A stretch of 64,000 bases of DNA from FEN-1219 sp963817615 (GTDB lineage: Bacteria > Pseudomonadota > Gammaproteobacteria > Steroidobacterales > Rariloculaceae). Every line of letters starts with the position of its first letter. The stretch's first letter is position 1. The notes below the pieces were generated by a model. It had not been told where the DNA came from, made no database searches, and saw only the letters and a program-made list of their open reading frames with translations. Below are positions 16,621 to 24,292 of this stretch, in pieces. The DNA lies in contig CAWFPH010000002.1 of assembly GCA_963817615.1 (NCBI GenBank), forward strand, positions 1,984,001 through 2,048,000, given 5' to 3'. The position numbers and the translations under genes are program-made.

Positions 16621-17967
16621 CTAGCCGAGGTACTCGAGCACGTGCATGCCCCCGTTCCAGTCGGTCACGTACATGAGCCCCTCGGGCGTCACGTAGCAGT
16701 CGCACGTGAGCGCGCAGCGCGCGACGTTCGGCCGCGGGTCGAGCATTCGGGCAGGCACGGGCGGCAGCCACGACGCGATCTCGCGCGGCGCGTGCGCGTC
16801 GCGCACGTCGAACACGCGCACGCCTGCGTCGTGCCAGGTCGCGAAGATCGTGTCCTCGCTCACGAAGCTGCCGGGCCGGTTCTCGTGCAGGTTGTGCGGA
16901 CCGAAGTTGCCGAGCGCGCAGAAGTCGCGCCCGCTCGGCGTCGGCAGCGTCGCTACGGTCAAGGGATTCGTCTCGACGCGCACGTCCACGACCCAGGTGT
17001 AGAACGTGCCCTTTGCGCAGTAGTCCGCGTTCGACTCGTCCGCGACGATCGCGAGCTTGCGATTCGGCAGCGGCAGCGGCGTATGCGTGCCGCCGGGGTA
17101 GGGCGGCGACCAGTTCAGGTGTGCGAGCAGCTTCGGCTTCGCCGCGTCGCTCACGTCGTGGATCGTGAAGCCGCCGTCGCGCCACGCCGCGTAGCCGCGG
17201 TCGCCCGCGACGATCATATGATGCAGCGCGTAGCGCTTGCCGGGCGGATTCGTCGGTGTCTCGCCGTCCGCGCGATGCATACCGGGCAGCCACCAGCGCG
17301 ACACGATCGTAGGCTTGGTGACGTCGCCGACGTCGACGATGCACAAAATGTGATCGGTGAAGCCGTCGAAGTGCGCCGCGACGTACGCGTACCGACCGCC
17401 GGTCCACCAGAGCCGATTCACGCCGATGCCAGGCATTTCGAGAAACGCGATCTCGCGCGGCCGCGCCGGGTCCTTCGCGACGTCGAAGATCGACAGGCCC
17501 GCGCGGAATGGCTCGCGTTTCGCGAGGCTATCCGCGAGCGTGTTCTCGAAGTAGTCGCGCGAGTTGTCGTACGCCTGGCTGCGCGCGAGATTCGCGCCGT
17601 TCGCGAGCAGCAGATAGTCGTCGGCGGTTTGCAGGTGATGCGTGCGCGTGAACGGCGAGGAGAAGTAATGGACCGGTTTCAGCCTGCGTGGGTCGCGCGC
17701 GTCGAGCACCGTCACGCCGTCGCTGAACATGTGGCCGACGTACAGATGGCCCCGGTTGACCATGACCTGCACGCCGTCGGGCCGGCCGCCCTGGTCGCTA
17801 TAAGAGAGGTGTCTGATGCGGGTGCCGATGCCCTCGGGCGGGATGTCTGCGCCGGACGCGCGGCCGTCGCCGGGCGCGGGCTGGCCGCGCAGCCAACCCG
17901 GCGCGGCGGCCGCTGCCGCGGCGCCGGCAAGCGTTGCGAGATGGGCGCGGCGCGTGATGGTTGCCAT
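16621..17967 (-). CDS. Exported LVIVD-repeat beta-propeller protein
   Basis: A 448-residue protein with an N-terminal export signal containing two arginines (MATITRRAHLATLAGAAAAA) and an Ala-rich core. The remainder repeats short blades such as GVTVLDARDPRRLKPVHYFS, GLSIFDVAKDPARPREIAFL, GGFTIHDVSDAAKPKLLAHL and GVRVFDVRDAHAPREIASWL, the DV-D-(A)-P-x-L pattern of LVIVD propellers. HTHHLQ-like and CALTCDCYVTPEGLMYVTDW patches may bind a metal or form disulphides. Function of the family is unknown. It sits 27 bp downstream of a small broken gene that may once have been co-translated with it. Confidence 0.85.
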   Translation of the reverse strand: MATITRRAHLATLAGAAAAAAAPGWLRGQPAPGDGRASGADIPPEGIGTRIRHLSYSDQGGRPDGVQVMVNRGHLYVGHMFSDGVTVLDARDPRRLKPVHYFSSPFTRTHHLQTADDYLLLANGANLARSQAYDNSRDYFENTLADSLAKREPFRAGLSIFDVAKDPARPREIAFLEMPGIGVNRLWWTGGRYAYVAAHFDGFTDHILCIVDVGDVTKPTIVSRWWLPGMHRADGETPTNPPGKRYALHHMIVAGDRGYAAWRDGGFTIHDVSDAAKPKLLAHLNWSPPYPGGTHTPLPLPNRKLAIVADESNADYCAKGTFYTWVVDVRVETNPLTVATLPTPSGRDFCALGNFGPHNLHENRPGSFVSEDTIFATWHDAGVRVFDVRDAHAPREIASWLPPVPARMLDPRPNVARCALTCDCYVTPEGLMYVTDWNGGMHVLEYLG

Positions 17968-17994
17968 TGTCGATGGCGCGGCGCGCGGCGCCCG

Positions 17995-18254
17995 TTATTG
18001 CCAGCCGCGCAGCGGGCTGGCCGGCATGCCCTCGGCCACCGTCTCGATCGCGTGCCCTTGGCCGTACGACCTGAACGCCCCGACGCCGCGGGCGAAGCGA
18101 GATAGCGCGTCATCGGTTCTTCGAGGCAAGCGCGCTCGCTCGCGGTCTTGGCCTCGGCATTCACGGCGGCGAGCGGAGCGGCGACCGCGACCGCACTCGC
18201 GACGAGTCGAGCCCATGGGCGTTCCCCTCCCGAGAAGACGGCCCAGTATCCCAT
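17995..18254 (-). pseudogene. Small exported protein gene broken by frame shifts
   Basis: Two partial reading frames together look like one short secreted protein. Frame one, from ATG 18252-18254, gives a hydrophobic export-signal-like run (ARLVASAVAVAAPLAAVNAE) then ERACLEEPMTRYLA. A different frame then gives VGAFRSYGQGHAIETVAEGM and PASPLRGWQ with a stop at 17995. A GGGAGGGG site in the middle precedes another ATG (near 18214), again in a different frame from the signal. At least one single-base change must be undone to join them. It lies 27 bp before the LVIVD gene. It could be genuine decay or an assembly indel; no known family was recognised. Confidence 0.4.
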
Positions 18255-18363
18255 AGCGACTCGACGGCGGCATGGCACCGCGGCGAGCAGTCCGACACGG
18301 CTGGTCGCTGCCGGGAGTGCGCGCTACGATCCGTCGGTCACCTGGGCCGTAAGGGGGGAAGCC

Positions 18364-19992
18364 ATGGAGTTCGAGCGCTCGCGTCGTGATTTTCTGAAAC
18401 GAAGCTCGCTGCTCGCCGCGTTGCCGATCGCGGGCGGCTTCGCGCGGCGTGCGCTCGCGCAATCCGGCTTCGTCGAGGCGCCGACCACGCTCGGCCGCGT
18501 GCGCGGCACGCGCGTCGAAGGCATCAACGTCTTCAAGGGCATTCCGTACGGCGCGAGCACCGCCGGCAACAACCGCTTCCTGCCGCCGATCGATCCGTCG
18601 AAGTGGAGCGGCGTGCGCGACGCGCTCGAGTACGGCGCGAGCGCGCCGCAGCAAGAGCCCGGCGCGCGCCCGAGGGCGTCGGGACTCTCCGTTGCGTCGG
18701 CGGGCCTTCCCGAGGAGGGCGAGGATTGCCTCGTGCTGAACGTCTGGACGCCGGCCGTCGACGACGGCGCCAAGCGACCCGTGATGGTCTGGTGCCACGG
18801 CGGCGGCTTCTCGGCGGGCTCGGGCTCGTCGCCCGTGACCGACGGCACGCACCTCGCACGGCGTGGCGACGTCGTCGTCGTGTCGCTCAATCACCGGCTG
18901 AACGTCCTCGGCTTCACGTATTGGGGCGAGCTCGTCGGGCCCGAGCTCGCACAGTCGGGGGACGTCGGCATGCTCGACATCGTGCACGCGCTCAAGTGGG
19001 TGCACGCGAACATCGAGCGCTTCGGCGGCGATCCGGGCAACGTGACCGTGTTCGGCCAATCGGGCGGCGGCCGCAAAGTCGCGACGCTGCTCGCGATGCC
19101 GAGCGCGAAGGGACTGTTCCATCGGGCCGTGATCGAGAGCGGCGCGACGCTGAAGCTCGTCGAGCGCGAGCAGGCCGCCCGCGTCGCGCGCGCGCTCGCG
19201 GCCGAGCTCGGCTTCGCCAAACCCATGCTGCACGATCTGCAAGCGGTGCCGCTCGACCGGCTCATGAGCGCGTACTTCGCGACCGTGCGCAAGATGAACG
19301 TCGATCAGATGACGATGGGCTTCTCGCCGACCGTCGACGGCACGGTCCTGCCGCAGCATCCGTTCCATCCGGCCGCGGCGGCCGTCTCGGCCGAGGTGCC
19401 GCTCTTGCTCGGCTCGACGCGCACGGAGCTCACGTTGTCGAGCGACTCGGCAGCGTTCTCGCTCGACGATGGGGGTATGCGCGAGCGCGTCGGCATGCTG
19501 CTCGGCGCGGCGGCGCCGCACGTGCTCGATGTCTACCGCCGCGCGAATCCGGAGGCGACGCCGTCGGATCTCTATTTCTTGATCGCGAGCGACTACCGCT
19601 ACGGCGCGCCGGTCATGAAGATCGCGGAGCGCCGCGCTGCGCTCGGCAAGGGCGCCGTATACCTCTACTATTTCCGCTGGGAGACGCCGCTCGACGGCGG
19701 CCGGCTCAAGTCCCCGCACACGATCGAGATTCCGTTCGTGTTCGATAATCTCGAGGCATCGCGGCTCACGTCCGGTGTTGCCGATGCACCGGCGCTCGCG
19801 GAAAAGGTGAGCGGTGCCTGGCTCGCTTTCGCGCGCAGCGGCGATCCGAACACGCCCGCGCTGCCGCCCTGGCCCCGGTTCGAGCCGCGCGACCGGCCGA
19901 CGATGGTGCTCGCGGGCACCAGCGCCGTCGCGAACGATCCGTTGCGCGAGCAGCGGCTTGCGCTGTTCGAGGCGATGGATCTCACGACCTGA
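18364..19992 (+). CDS. Exported type B carboxylesterase
   Basis: Hydrolyses carboxylic esters outside the cytoplasm. The 542-residue protein starts with a Tat signal (MEFERSRRDFLKRSSLLAAL) ending near ARRALAQS. The body has GVNVFKGIPYG-like TLGRVRGTRVEGINVFKGIP, EDCLVLNVWTP, HGGGFSAGSG (oxyanion hole), and GNVTVFGQSGGGRKVATLLA with the nucleophile Ser233. GSTRTELTLSS and SPHTIEIPFVFDN near the end carry the likely acid and catalytic His region. AGGGGGGAAG precedes the ATG. Its 3' end overlaps that of the convergent PIN gene by 11 bp. Substrate not predictable. Confidence 0.92.
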   Translation: MEFERSRRDFLKRSSLLAALPIAGGFARRALAQSGFVEAPTTLGRVRGTRVEGINVFKGIPYGASTAGNNRFLPPIDPSKWSGVRDALEYGASAPQQEPGARPRASGLSVASAGLPEEGEDCLVLNVWTPAVDDGAKRPVMVWCHGGGFSAGSGSSPVTDGTHLARRGDVVVVSLNHRLNVLGFTYWGELVGPELAQSGDVGMLDIVHALKWVHANIERFGGDPGNVTVFGQSGGGRKVATLLAMPSAKGLFHRAVIESGATLKLVEREQAARVARALAAELGFAKPMLHDLQAVPLDRLMSAYFATVRKMNVDQMTMGFSPTVDGTVLPQHPFHPAAAAVSAEVPLLLGSTRTELTLSSDSAAFSLDDGGMRERVGMLLGAAAPHVLDVYRRANPEATPSDLYFLIASDYRYGAPVMKIAERRAALGKGAVYLYYFRWETPLDGGRLKSPHTIEIPFVFDNLEASRLTSGVADAPALAEKVSGAWLAFARSGDPNTPALPPWPRFEPRDRPTMVLAGTSAVANDPLREQRLALFEAMDLTT

Positions 19993-20377
19993 GCCCCGCG
20001 CGGCGCGCCGCTGCAAGCACGCCCGGGACGTCGAGCACGTCGAGGCCGAGTGCCGCGGCTTGGTCGCGACCGGCCAAGTCGTCCATCAGCACGAGCGAAT
20101 CCGCGTGCGCTCGAGCGAGCGCGATCGTGCTCGCTTCACCCGCATCGAGCTCGGCGAACGCCCAGGTCTCGAGAGGCGTGGGCGCGACCCGAATCCAGCC
20201 CTCGCGCAGCGCCGCGTCGAGCTCGCGCGCGCCCGGCCGGTCCGCGCCGGCCGCCACCTCGTCCTTCACGAGCCGAGTCACGACGATCGTTCCGAACAGC
20301 GCGCGCAGCACCTCGAACGCGCCGGCGGCGGCGAGGCCGATCAAGGGGCTCGCGTCGGCGGTGACGAATTTCGGCAT
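19982..20377 (-). CDS. PIN-like (DUF3368) ribonuclease-type protein
   Basis: A 131-residue protein of the PIN fold, usually the toxin of UPF0175/DUF3368 toxin-antitoxin pairs. It begins MPKFVTADASPLIGLAAAGA with the first catalytic Asp in TADASPL. Further acidic residues lie in LDAGEASTIALARAHADSLV and LMDDLAGRDQAAALGLDVLD. No recognisable antitoxin gene precedes it: the 154 bp to the next gene show only Arg-rich or short frames. The ATG at 20375-20377 fits the family's start but has no Shine-Dalgarno; an in-frame ATG at 20416 preceded by GGTGG is an alternative. Confidence 0.75.
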   Translation of the reverse strand: MPKFVTADASPLIGLAAAGAFEVLRALFGTIVVTRLVKDEVAAGADRPGARELDAALREGWIRVAPTPLETWAFAELDAGEASTIALARAHADSLVLMDDLAGRDQAAALGLDVLDVPGVLAAARRAGLRS

Positions 20378-20531
20378 TGGCGGACGGGCACTGCGTGCGA
20401 GGTCATCGTCGATCATGCCACCGTGATGCGCGGGTGCAACGGTGCGGAGGGCGGATAACGGATCCATCGAGCCCGGCCTCGACACATTCGGCGACGTGAC
20501 GGGAGCGCGCCGAGCCACGCCGAGACCGCAG

Positions 20532-20930
20532 CTACACCGTCGCGCGCAGCAGCAGCGCGACGCCGAGCGCCAAACCGCCGAGATAAGTGCCGAGCGCGCC
20601 GACTGCGCGCAGCGGATGCGGCGGCCCGTCGAACGTCCGCGTCATCAGCATGCCGGCGGCGTGCAACACGCGCGCGATCGTCGCGATCGCCACCACCCAG
20701 GGAATCCAGCCGCTCGGCGCGGACAGCGAGAAGTACAGGAACAGCGCGACGAAGAGCGGGACGTACTCGGCCGCGTTGCCGTGCGCGCGTACGGCTCGTC
20801 CGAGCGGTCCCGAAGGATCGGCGCCGGAGCCGATTCCGGTCTTCGTCCGGCCGCGCAGACGCGACACGTTGAACGCGAGCGCGAAGTAGAGAATCACGAG
20901 CAGCCCGGAGCACAGAAGATAGACGATCAT
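20532..20930 (-). CDS. MAPEG family inner-membrane protein
   Basis: A 132-residue, four-helix membrane protein of the membrane-associated eicosanoid/glutathione metabolism fold, close to the YecN group. It begins MIVYLLCSGLLVILYFALAF. The GNAAEYVPLFVALFLYFSLS stretch with the preceding RAVRAHGN is the MAPEG hallmark (R-A-x-x-N-x-x-E). Three further hydrophobic segments follow. GGAG lies seven bases before the ATG. It is 45 bp after the aldo-keto reductase gene in the same direction. Enzymatic activity in bacteria is mostly uncharacterised. Confidence 0.85.
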   Translation of the reverse strand: MIVYLLCSGLLVILYFALAFNVSRLRGRTKTGIGSGADPSGPLGRAVRAHGNAAEYVPLFVALFLYFSLSAPSGWIPWVVAIATIARVLHAAGMLMTRTFDGPPHPLRAVGALGTYLGGLALGVALLLRATV

Positions 20931-20975
20931 GGCTTCACTCCTTCGTCGCGACCGATGCGGAATCGAGCGGCGCGC

Positions 20976-21944
20976 TCACCAGCTCGGCGGCGGTGCGCCG
21001 CCGTCGCTCGCCGCGTCGAGCTTCGCCTGCGCCGCGGCGTCGAGGTCGATCGCCATCGAGCCGAGCAGCTCCTCGAGCTGCTTGACGCTCGTCGCGCTCG
21101 CGATCGGCGCGGTCACGCCGTGCCGGCGCTGCCACGCGAGCGCGATCTGCGCAGGCGTCGCAGCGTAGTCGGCCGCCACTGCGTCGAGCGCCGCGAGGAT
21201 GCGTAGGCCGCGTTCGTTCAGCATGTCCTTCACGCGGTACGCGCGCGGGCTGCCGACGAGGTCCTTCTCGGCGCGGTACTTGCCGGTCAGAAATCCGCTC
21301 GCGAGGCCGAAGTAGGGAATCACGCCCAGCTTCTCGCGCCGGCACAGCTCCGCGAGCGGCCCCTCGAACGCGAGCCGATCGTAGAGGTTGTACCAGGGTT
21401 GCAGGCTCTCGAAGCGCGGCAAGCCCCGTTTCGCGGCGACGTCGAGTGCGGCCGAGAGCCGCTCCGCGCCGTAGTTCGACGCGCCGATCGCGCGCACCTT
21501 ACCGGCCTCGATCAGCTCGGCGAAGGCGCCGAGCGTTTCCTCGAGCGGCGTGTCCTTGTCGTCCGCGTGCGCTTGGTACAGATCGATGTAGTCCGTCTTC
21601 AGCCGCTCGAGTGAGTGATCGACGGCCTGCAGAATGTAGTCGCGCTTGAGCCCTTTCTGTCCCGGGCCCATCTCCATGCCGACTTTCGTCGCGATCAGCA
21701 CGTCGTCGCGCCGCCCGCGGCGCTCGAGCCAATTGCCGATCGTGCGCTCGGATTCGCCGCCCACGTGACCCTTGATCCAGATCGAATAGACGTCGGCCGT
21801 GTCGATCAAGTTGCCGCCGCCCGCGACGAACGCATCGAGCACCTCGAACGAGCGCTGCTCGTCGGCCGTCCAGCCGAAGACGTTGGTGCCGAGCGCAAGC
21901 GGCGCGATCGTGAGGCCCGAATTACCGAGGGGCTGCTTCTTCAT
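20976..21944 (-). CDS. Aldo/keto reductase
   Basis: NADPH-dependent oxidoreductase of carbonyl compounds, 322 residues. The catalytic tetrad is visible: Asp and Tyr in GGGNLIDTADVYSIW, Lys in VLIATKVGMEM, and His in YIDLYQAHADD. Cofactor-binding residues lie in IGASNYGAERL, YFGLASGFLTGKYR, and PIASATSVKQLEELLGSM. The length and the IWIKGHVGGESERTIGNWLE insert fit the YajO/YghZ-like group. An AAGGA ribosome-binding site precedes the ATG. Its stop is 45 bp before the MAPEG gene. Substrate unknown. Confidence 0.93.
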   Translation of the reverse strand: MKKQPLGNSGLTIAPLALGTNVFGWTADEQRSFEVLDAFVAGGGNLIDTADVYSIWIKGHVGGESERTIGNWLERRGRRDDVLIATKVGMEMGPGQKGLKRDYILQAVDHSLERLKTDYIDLYQAHADDKDTPLEETLGAFAELIEAGKVRAIGASNYGAERLSAALDVAAKRGLPRFESLQPWYNLYDRLAFEGPLAELCRREKLGVIPYFGLASGFLTGKYRAEKDLVGSPRAYRVKDMLNERGLRILAALDAVAADYAATPAQIALAWQRRHGVTAPIASATSVKQLEELLGSMAIDLDAAAQAKLDAASDGGAPPPSW

Positions 21945-21975
21945 GTCACGTCCTTCCGAGCGCGGCTCGGGCCGA

Positions 21976-22998
21976 TCAGTGCAGCGGCGAGTCCGGCCAG
22001 CCCGGATTCATCCGATAGGGTACGCTGAACACGGTCGCCTCGATCTGCCGGATCTTGCCGTCGACGACCTTGAAGGCCTCGAAAATCAGGAAGCTGAACG
22101 GCCGCGTGAACGCCCCGTTCGGCTTGTAGTCGCGGCCGCGCGCCATCGGCACGGACGAGAGGTTGCCGCGGTGGTCGAACGTCGCGATCGCGCACACGAC
22201 TTGATCGTCCTCGTCCACCACGAGATAGCGGCGGTGCGAGACCGACGTCACGATCACGAGCATGCCGGCCGCGAACTGCTCCTGGCAGCCCATCTTCATC
22301 ACTGCGTTGGATGCCGATGCGTTCAGCGTCATTTGCCCGCCGTTCTCGAAGCGCGTGCACATCGGATCGAACGGCGTGATGTCGCCCCGGCCCTGAGTAA
22401 TGCCCTCGAAATACGAATCGGCGATGTCGACCAGCGCCGCGCGCGATGCGCGCCGCGGCGCGGCCACTTGCTGGTGCCAGATCGGCCGATCCACCGCGAA
22501 CGAAGCCATCGCAGGATCGTCGGCGTTGCGCCTGAGCACGCTGGTCTCGATCTCGGTGATCTGGCGGTGCTCGACTTTGAGCCGGGCCGCGAGCATCGAC
22601 GGCAGCCCGCTTTCGATCACGCCCGCGTACAGCTGGATGCCGCCCGACTGCGGATCCGTGAACACGAGCTCGCGATCGCCGAGCTTTTCGGCCGTGGCCC
22701 AAAGCGCATCGCCGATCGCGAGCTCCGCGCCGTTCTCCGTGTAGCGCACCTGTGGTGCGAGCGGCACGGCGCTCGCGTCGTGATGCGTGAGGCCGTAGAG
22801 GAAGCGCTCCGCGAATTCCTTGAGGCAATCGTGACCGCAGACGACTTCGTATTGCGACGAATGCGCGCTCGGCTGCGCCGCCGCGACACCGCAGCACGCG
22901 ATCGCCGTTGTGAGCAGCCCGCCGAGCAGCGCGGTGCGCCGCGCTCCGCGGGTGGCTGCGAGCGCCGGATGAAGCGTTATCCGTTGCACGTTGAGCAT
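21976..22998 (-). CDS. Exported DUF8021-like protein, paralogue A
   Basis: A 340-residue exported protein, the most distant of three paralogues in this window (see 35345 and 36408). After a hydrophobic N-terminus (TALLGGLLTTAIACCGVAAA) comes CGHDCLKEFAERFLYGLTHH, VRYTENGAELAIGDALWATA, VEHRQITEIETSVLRRNADD, ALVDIADSYFEGITQGRGDI and CTRFENGGQMTLNASASNAV. The duplicated alpha+beta pattern, each half ending in 'DGKIRxIE'-type text, resembles two NTF2/SnoaL-like domains. Family function is unknown; a small-molecule-binding or isomerase-like role is speculation. It follows the aldo-keto reductase gene by 31 bp upstream in transcription. Confidence 0.75.
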   Translation of the reverse strand: MLNVQRITLHPALAATRGARRTALLGGLLTTAIACCGVAAAQPSAHSSQYEVVCGHDCLKEFAERFLYGLTHHDASAVPLAPQVRYTENGAELAIGDALWATAEKLGDRELVFTDPQSGGIQLYAGVIESGLPSMLAARLKVEHRQITEIETSVLRRNADDPAMASFAVDRPIWHQQVAAPRRASRAALVDIADSYFEGITQGRGDITPFDPMCTRFENGGQMTLNASASNAVMKMGCQEQFAAGMLVIVTSVSHRRYLVVDEDDQVVCAIATFDHRGNLSSVPMARGRDYKPNGAFTRPFSFLIFEAFKVVDGKIRQIEATVFSVPYRMNPGWPDSPLH

Positions 22999-23110
22999 GA
23001 CCGTGTCCCCGTGTCCTCCGCCCGCGTGGCGCGCACGCGCGCGACCGCCGGGCCGTCCCGGGGTAGAGGATAACGCACGGCTGCCGGCGCGCGGCCGCGG
23101 CCGGCCCCCG

Positions 23111-23902
23111 TCACGCGCGGCGCAGTACCGCGCGCACGCGCTCTACGTAGGCGGTGCCGAAGAGATTCAGGTGGTTCAGCAGGTGATAGAGGTTGTAGAG
23201 CGGCGCACGCGAGCGCCAGTCGGCGTTGCAGCGGGACTGCTGCTCGTACGCGTCGAAGAACGCCGCAGGCGGCGACCCGAACAGCGTGAGCATCGCGAGG
23301 TCGGCCTCGGCCCAGCCGTAGTGCACGGCGCCCGCGTCGATCAGCGCGAGCTCGCCGTTCGCGCACGCATGCAAGTTCGCGCTCCACAGGTCGCCGTGCA
23401 CGAGCGCTGCGGGCTGCGCGGGGATCCGGCTCGGCAGCTCCGCGCAGAGCCGCTCGAGCGCCGCGACGTCCGCCGCGTCGAGCAAGCCGGCGTCGCGTGC
23501 GCGCCGGCCCTGTGGCAGCAGCCGGCGCTCTGCGAAGAAGCGCCAGCCGTCCGCGAGCGGTGCATTCGGCTGCGGGCTTGCGCCGCACCAGCCGTCGCGG
23601 TCGAGGCCGAAGCGGTCGCTACGCTGCGCGTGCAGCCTTGCAAGCCCGCGGCCCGCGGCCTCCCAGTCGGTGCCGCTGGGGTGGCCGTCGCCCAGGTCCT
23701 CGAGCACCAGTATGCCGGCTTCGACCGCATGCACGACCGGCACGCGCAGCGAGTGCGTGGCCGCGAGGAGGGCAAGGCCGTGCACTTCCATCGCGAAGAA
23801 CTGGGACGGTGCGCCGCGGCGGCGCTTGACGACCACGGGCAGGCCATCGTCGAGCGCAACGCGGTGCACGCCGTCGTGGAGCGTTTCGAAGCGCGCCTCC
23901 AT
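23111..23902 (-). CDS. Fructosamine kinase family protein
   Basis: A 263-residue small-molecule kinase of the aminoglycoside-phosphotransferase fold. It starts MEARFETLHDGVHRVALDDG. Lys in GLPVVVKRRRGAPSQFFAME binds ATP. The catalytic loop is ALVHGDLWSANLHACANGEL, followed by LIDAGAVHYGWAEADLAMLT, where the usual metal Asp of DPA is in LIDAG. The tail RAPLYNLYHLLNHLNLFGTA is the fructosamine-3-kinase hallmark. It probably phosphorylates glycated amines to release them. Longer upstream reading to 24043 is Arg/Ala-rich and unsupported. It diverges from the permease unit across about 225-380 bp. Confidence 0.9.
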   Translation of the reverse strand: MEARFETLHDGVHRVALDDGLPVVVKRRRGAPSQFFAMEVHGLALLAATHSLRVPVVHAVEAGILVLEDLGDGHPSGTDWEAAGRGLARLHAQRSDRFGLDRDGWCGASPQPNAPLADGWRFFAERRLLPQGRRARDAGLLDAADVAALERLCAELPSRIPAQPAALVHGDLWSANLHACANGELALIDAGAVHYGWAEADLAMLTLFGSPPAAFFDAYEQQSRCNADWRSRAPLYNLYHLLNHLNLFGTAYVERVRAVLRRA

Positions 23903-24127
23903 GGCCGGGATTGTCGCCGAATCCGAAGCGGAACCGGCGTTCGTGTCGTCTTCGGGACGGACGAGTCGCTGCGCGTGGGCGGCGGGGAGCGGTGGCGCGG
24001 CGCTGGAGGCGCGGGCTCGGGTGCGTCGTGCGGCGCGCCGCACGCCCCGCTATAGTCTGCTCGAAGTCGAGCGGTCCGCCGCAGTCTCCGAGCGGGCCGA
24101 TCGTGCACGAGTCTCGAGAGGCCGTCC

Positions 24128-24292
24128 ATGCCGTGCTGCGATCTCGAAGCCGTCGATGTGCGCAGCGGTTCCGCTGGCGCGCCGACCGTCTGCGGCTCGC
24201 CGACGGTCTGCGGTGCACCGATCGTGTGCCGTGCGCTGGGCGTCGCGGCCGCGGCCGGCGCGCGGCGTGCCTCGGGCTGCGCGGGATGCTGA
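24128..24292 (+). CDS. Candidate 54-residue Cys-rich peptide upstream of the permease
   Basis: A short frame from ATG 24128 to TGA 24290-24292. GAGAGG lies six bases before the ATG, and its end overlaps the permease start by seven bases, an arrangement typical of translational coupling. It has seven cysteines (positions 3, 4, 22, 28, 34, 51, 54). Three of them are spaced exactly six residues apart in GAPTVCGSPTVCGAPIVCRA. No hydrophobic signal is present. No family recognised. Because GC-rich DNA gives many chance frames, its reality is uncertain; context would allow a peptide handled by the neighbouring transporter-like protein. Confidence 0.35.
   Translation: MPCCDLEAVDVRSGSAGAPTVCGSPTVCGAPIVCRALGVAAAAGARRASGCAGC

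Noticed and set aside
17995..20016. Minus-strand frame of 673 codons opposite the carboxylesterase
   Set aside because: Composition is Arg/Ala/His-rich shadow; only the final 35-40 codons look protein-like and are treated as the broken small gene.
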